A stretch of DNA of 64,000 bases from Inia geoffrensis (lineage: Eukaryota; Chordata; Mammalia; Artiodactyla; Iniidae), in assembly GCA_036417435.1 (NCBI GenBank), contig CM070904.1:59900408-59964407 (forward strand), written 5' to 3'. The position numbers and the translations under genes were made by a program. Positions 59,126 to 64,000 of the stretch are shown here, one piece after another (within the stretch, counting starts at the first letter, position 1; every line of letters begins with the position of its first letter). Below the pieces are notes generated by a model that made no database searches, was not told where the DNA came from, and saw nothing but the letters and a program-made list of their open reading frames with translations.

Positions 59126-59559
59126 CAAGCAAACCCCTGCCTTAGATTCATATAGAAAATTCACCCGGAAATGGTGAGAAAATGGCTTTCCTTCCGACCA
59201 ATTCCAAATTCAGTGTCAAACTAAACACAAACAGTAAATTCCAAAAGACACTACTGAGAAATTTTCAGATGTGAAAATGGACTTAATTCTTATTTCCTGT
59301 ACAGACACGGCAGGAAGTTTATTATTATTAGCAAAGAAATGTAAAATTCCCATGAAAATACAAAATGTGACATATTTTTATACTCATGGTTCACTTGAGG
59401 ACTGTATTACTCCAGGAGAACTCTTTGGTCATCAGTTTTTATAATGGACTCAGAAACTCAAAGATGCATAATTATAATGACCTCCCTAAGATAGTCATAT
59501 AGTTAAATGAGGTACATTTAGTATGCAATAATTTCAAAAATATATATCCTTTAATGTCA

Positions 59560-59960
59560 GTTCTTAAAGCTAGTAAGAAAGTGAAATAGGTACATCACAC
59601 CCTGGGGTGAGCGGGATATTGTAAATTAGAACAACTCTTATGGAAAGCAATTTGGCAGTTATGTGTGAAGCCATAAAAACATCCAAATTCTTTGACCTAA
59701 TAGGTCTACTTTTTTTCAGATTAAGAATAATTCCCCAAATGAAAAAGTTGTATGAACAAAGATGTCTATATGGAGGAAAGAGGATGTCTAACAACATAGA
59801 AATGGTTAAATTAATGAAATATCATGGGACCATCTAAAATAAAAACAGACTAACAACATTTAAAAAACACAAATGAAAAATGATACAGAATTATATTTAC
59901 GCTATGATTACAACTAAGTAAAAAGATATGTACATGGTTGCATAAAGAAGGGGAAAGAAG
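59560..59960 (+). mobile_element. Ancient L1 fragment (HAL1/L1M-like)
   Basis: 'gagcgggatattgtaaatta', 'ggaaagcaatttggcagtta', 'aaaacatccaaattctttga' and 'aacatagaaatggttaaatt' correspond to the ORF2 C-terminal and 3' region of a very old LINE-1. No frame remains (the longest is 65 codons). Confidence 0.6.
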
Positions 59961-60093
59961 CATGAATACTGGAAGGTAAAGGCAAATTTTTCTTATTTTT
60001 CTTTCTACTCATTTTTCGTAATAACGAAAATATTAACAGGTATGCAAGCAGCACTGAACACTTTCAAGTTTGAGTTTGGATAAACTGATTTCT

Positions 60094-60120
60094 GTGTGTG
60101 TGTGTGTTTGTGTGCATGTG
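60094..60120. repeat. (TG)n microsatellite
   Basis: 'tgtgtgtgtgtgtttgtgtg' with one interruption, ACVR1 intron. Confidence 0.85.
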
Positions 60121-62107
60121 AATATTCATGGAAGAAGGAGGACTAGAGAAAGAGAAGGGGAAATATCAAATTAGTCATTGCCAAGGGACAGTAGCTGATT
60201 TAAAATGAGACATGACATACCCTTACCTCCCCCTAAAAATCAAACCACACCACAGAACAGAAGCTCAACCCACAAAATTTTAGGAACAATCTAAACCATG
60301 ACGTATGGGGGAGATCAGTAAATCAGAAAGCAACCAAAATAGTCTCTCTTCCTCTACCCTTCACGATATTTTTCCCCAAAATAATGTTAAACAAAGGATA
60401 GATCAAGAAAACCATTTCTTGAGCTATATTTTAAACTGACGGCTCTATTCTCCAACTGACTCCTATTAATCACAGCTGATCTTTCAAAGCCATTTGGGTT
60501 TAAGCCTGCGACACAGAGAACAAATTTGCAACATGAGTTCTTACAAAGCCCAAAGCCCAAGTTTCTGCCAAGTTTGCCTTTCATCACGCAGGCTTGCCTG
60601 GCATGGCTCCAGCACCCATAGCTGGACTGGACTGTCCTGGCCTTGGAATATTAACTTCCTCTTCGTCTGGGGCAAGTTCCCCACCACACAGTTGATAATG
60701 ACACCAATCCTTCTCTAAAGTGTTTAAAATAAACTAATTAGAATTTGATTTTCAACTCTAAGGCACTCAAGAATTATTAGGGACGGGGATGGGGAAAGGA
60801 AGTCGCTGTGCAATTTCAGGCAAAGTTCAGAACTTTATAAATCAGCAAAACAATCACTCTGTTGCAAACAATTCTCAAGGCACTTGAATGGCACAAAATA
60901 CAAGTCAGTAGCTCTCAACAATTGAGAAACAGTTACCAAGAAAATGTTCATGACTCCATCCAAAAAAAAAAAAACTTTAAAAGAACTGTCTGGTTACAAT
61001 GCATGTATGTTTATGTTTAATTTAAAACATTGTCTTTGATACCCTTAAGAGTGTTAAAAGCAAACACACTCTGCTGTTTGTTAGGGAGGGAAAAAAAAAC
61101 TACCACAAAGGCTTGCCAATTTAAATTATTGCACACTACAACTATGTTACATTACCCCAATTTCACTTAGCTCACAGAACCAGAACTTTCTACTCTCTGG
61201 CTATTATTCTTGAAAATTGTAGTCACCCCCAAAATTTCAATCCTTACAAGAAACTATGAGTGGAAGGTGGGATGGAGCACATATGTCAGTGACTCATGCA
61301 TTATTTCTTTAATACTTCAAATCTAGGATTCCAGTGGGTCCCAGGAGGGTAAAATATCTCCTGAAAATGAATATTAATTTAAACATACAGCATTTTCTTC
61401 TCTTTTCCTGGAACAATTTCAGACACATTCTTTGTGAAATAGTACTTCCAGTTGTGAAGGTATAAAGAGGTCGATTTAGTCGATTCGAGAGATTCTGCTA
61501 TAATAACCACTTTGTGGGTAGATGGGGCATGTGCTATTTGAATGAGGATATGTAGTGCTTTCAGAATACAGTGAACTGAAGGTTCAACAATGTATTTGTG
61601 GCTGATTTGAAAGATGGAGGTGAAAGTTCACCATAGGGAATATGGGTAAAAAATTATCGATAGACATATGCTTCCCCAGCTGCTAAGGCAACACCATTTC
61701 ATAAACCTTATTTATAAGAGGACCAGCACGAGCCTCCTATTCAGGGCTTCCTGAATGTAAACTTCACTTACTTTGCAGGTACAGCCTGCTTCTTACAAAG
61801 GAGTGACTTCTGAGTGTGCAACCTGAATCTTTTCTCAATAATCCAAACTTAAGAAGTAAAAATATCTGTAATAGCAGAATTCACCCTTAGATCTCCTTGA
61901 GCCTCTCACGATAAAACTCACTTGGGAAAAGAGCAAAGAAGGAGGAAGGGTGGGAGAAAAAGGCAGAATAAGGACGGAGGAAGGAAAAATAAAATACGGA
62001 CATAAAAAAAAAACAAACCAAGGAATAAATAGTCTCTTGCAGAAATACTTTTTCCACCACGGTTTCCCCTCCTGCAGTTAAAAGAGACTGCCGTTACGCG
62101 CCTTCTA

Positions 62108-63604
<1,497 letters not shown>

Positions 63605-64000
63605 TTAAAAATACATCCACAAGTATTTTGAAACTTCTCCCTTCACGAGGGGAAACTCAATTCCTCATGCCTTGAGTGTGGGCTGGACTACCAAACAGAA
63701 TGTGGCAGAAGAGTGTGTGTATCTTCAAGATTAGGGCATAGAAGGCATATGGCTTCCTGTTTGCTCTCTCTGGGCTCATTCATAGTGTTATGAGGACACT
63801 CAAGCAGCCCAGTGGACAGGACCACATGACAAGGAACTGAGGCTTCCCATCAACAGCCATGTGAGTGAGCCATCCTAGAAGTTCCTCCAGGCCCGACCAA
63901 GCCCTCAGATGCCCGCAGCCCTGACTGATGGTGTGACTGTTACCGCTGTTAAGATCCTGAGCCAGAACCACAGACCTGAGTTGTTCCAAGACTGCTGACC
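63605..64000 (+). mobile_element. MLT1-type LTR (ERVL-MaLR fossil)
   Basis: 'accaaacagaatgtggcaga', 'gaggacactcaagcagccca', 'ccatgtgagtgagccatcct' and 'agatgcccgcagccctgact' follow MLT1 LTR sequence. This ancient retrovirus-like LTR carries no open reading frames and probably runs past the window edge. The left end is unsharp. Confidence 0.65.

Overview
This is a stretch of mammalian nuclear DNA, almost certainly from a cetacean (whale or dolphin). The main clue is the set of tRNA-Glu-derived CHR-type SINEs with the 'cttccctggtgg...agtggtt...gaatccgcctgcc' head, including the whale-type subfamily with the 'gagccatggccgctgagcc' body. They sit with LINE-1 elements whose 3' ends are of the cetartiodactyl type. 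Nothing bacterial, plasmid or phage-like is visible.

The only protein-coding gene I can support is ACVR1 (ALK2, the BMP/activin type I receptor kinase), on the minus strand at the right. Its last three coding exons are at 62457-62260, 52432-52302 and 51544-51410, all with good splice sites and continuous phase. Together they encode residues 356-509 of the 509-residue receptor: activation loop, APE motif and the C-lobe to the natural stop. They are followed by a 3' UTR of about 1.07 kb and a poly(A) signal at 50351-50356. The introns (51545-52301, 52433-62259 and beyond 62458) are mostly unique sequence with a few ancient repeats (MER5A, L2, MIR, MLT1, old L1).

Left of the gene, from base 1 to about 49.8 kb, lies what should be the intergenic region downstream of ACVR1. 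It is nearly solid transposon. From left to right: an old + strand L1 (1-5880) split by a mariner DNA transposon (2335-3609); about 1.2 kb of single-copy DNA; a probable minus-strand retrocopy (7048-7890); an old + strand L1 (from 7912) broken by an antisense L1 (9303-13812) and several SINEs; a second + strand L1 5' UTR (18346-20044); then a nested block of antisense L1s. In that block an older L1 (20045-20955 plus 32151-35954) carries a full-length L1 (20956-32150), which itself carries a 5'-truncated L1 (27384-29888) and SINEs. Next comes another old antisense L1 (35955-48765) holding a near-full-length L1 (38995-45834), itself split by a Tigger DNA transposon (41544-42420). Many of these insertions are proved by target-site duplications readable directly in the sequence. 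No L1 or transposon here keeps an intact ORF, so I infer that none is autonomous.

I found no new biological system. The interesting material is structural: the nesting order, tandem repeats in L1 5' UTRs, a near-perfect AT-rich palindrome, a head-in L1 junction and two orphan segments that no repeat explains.
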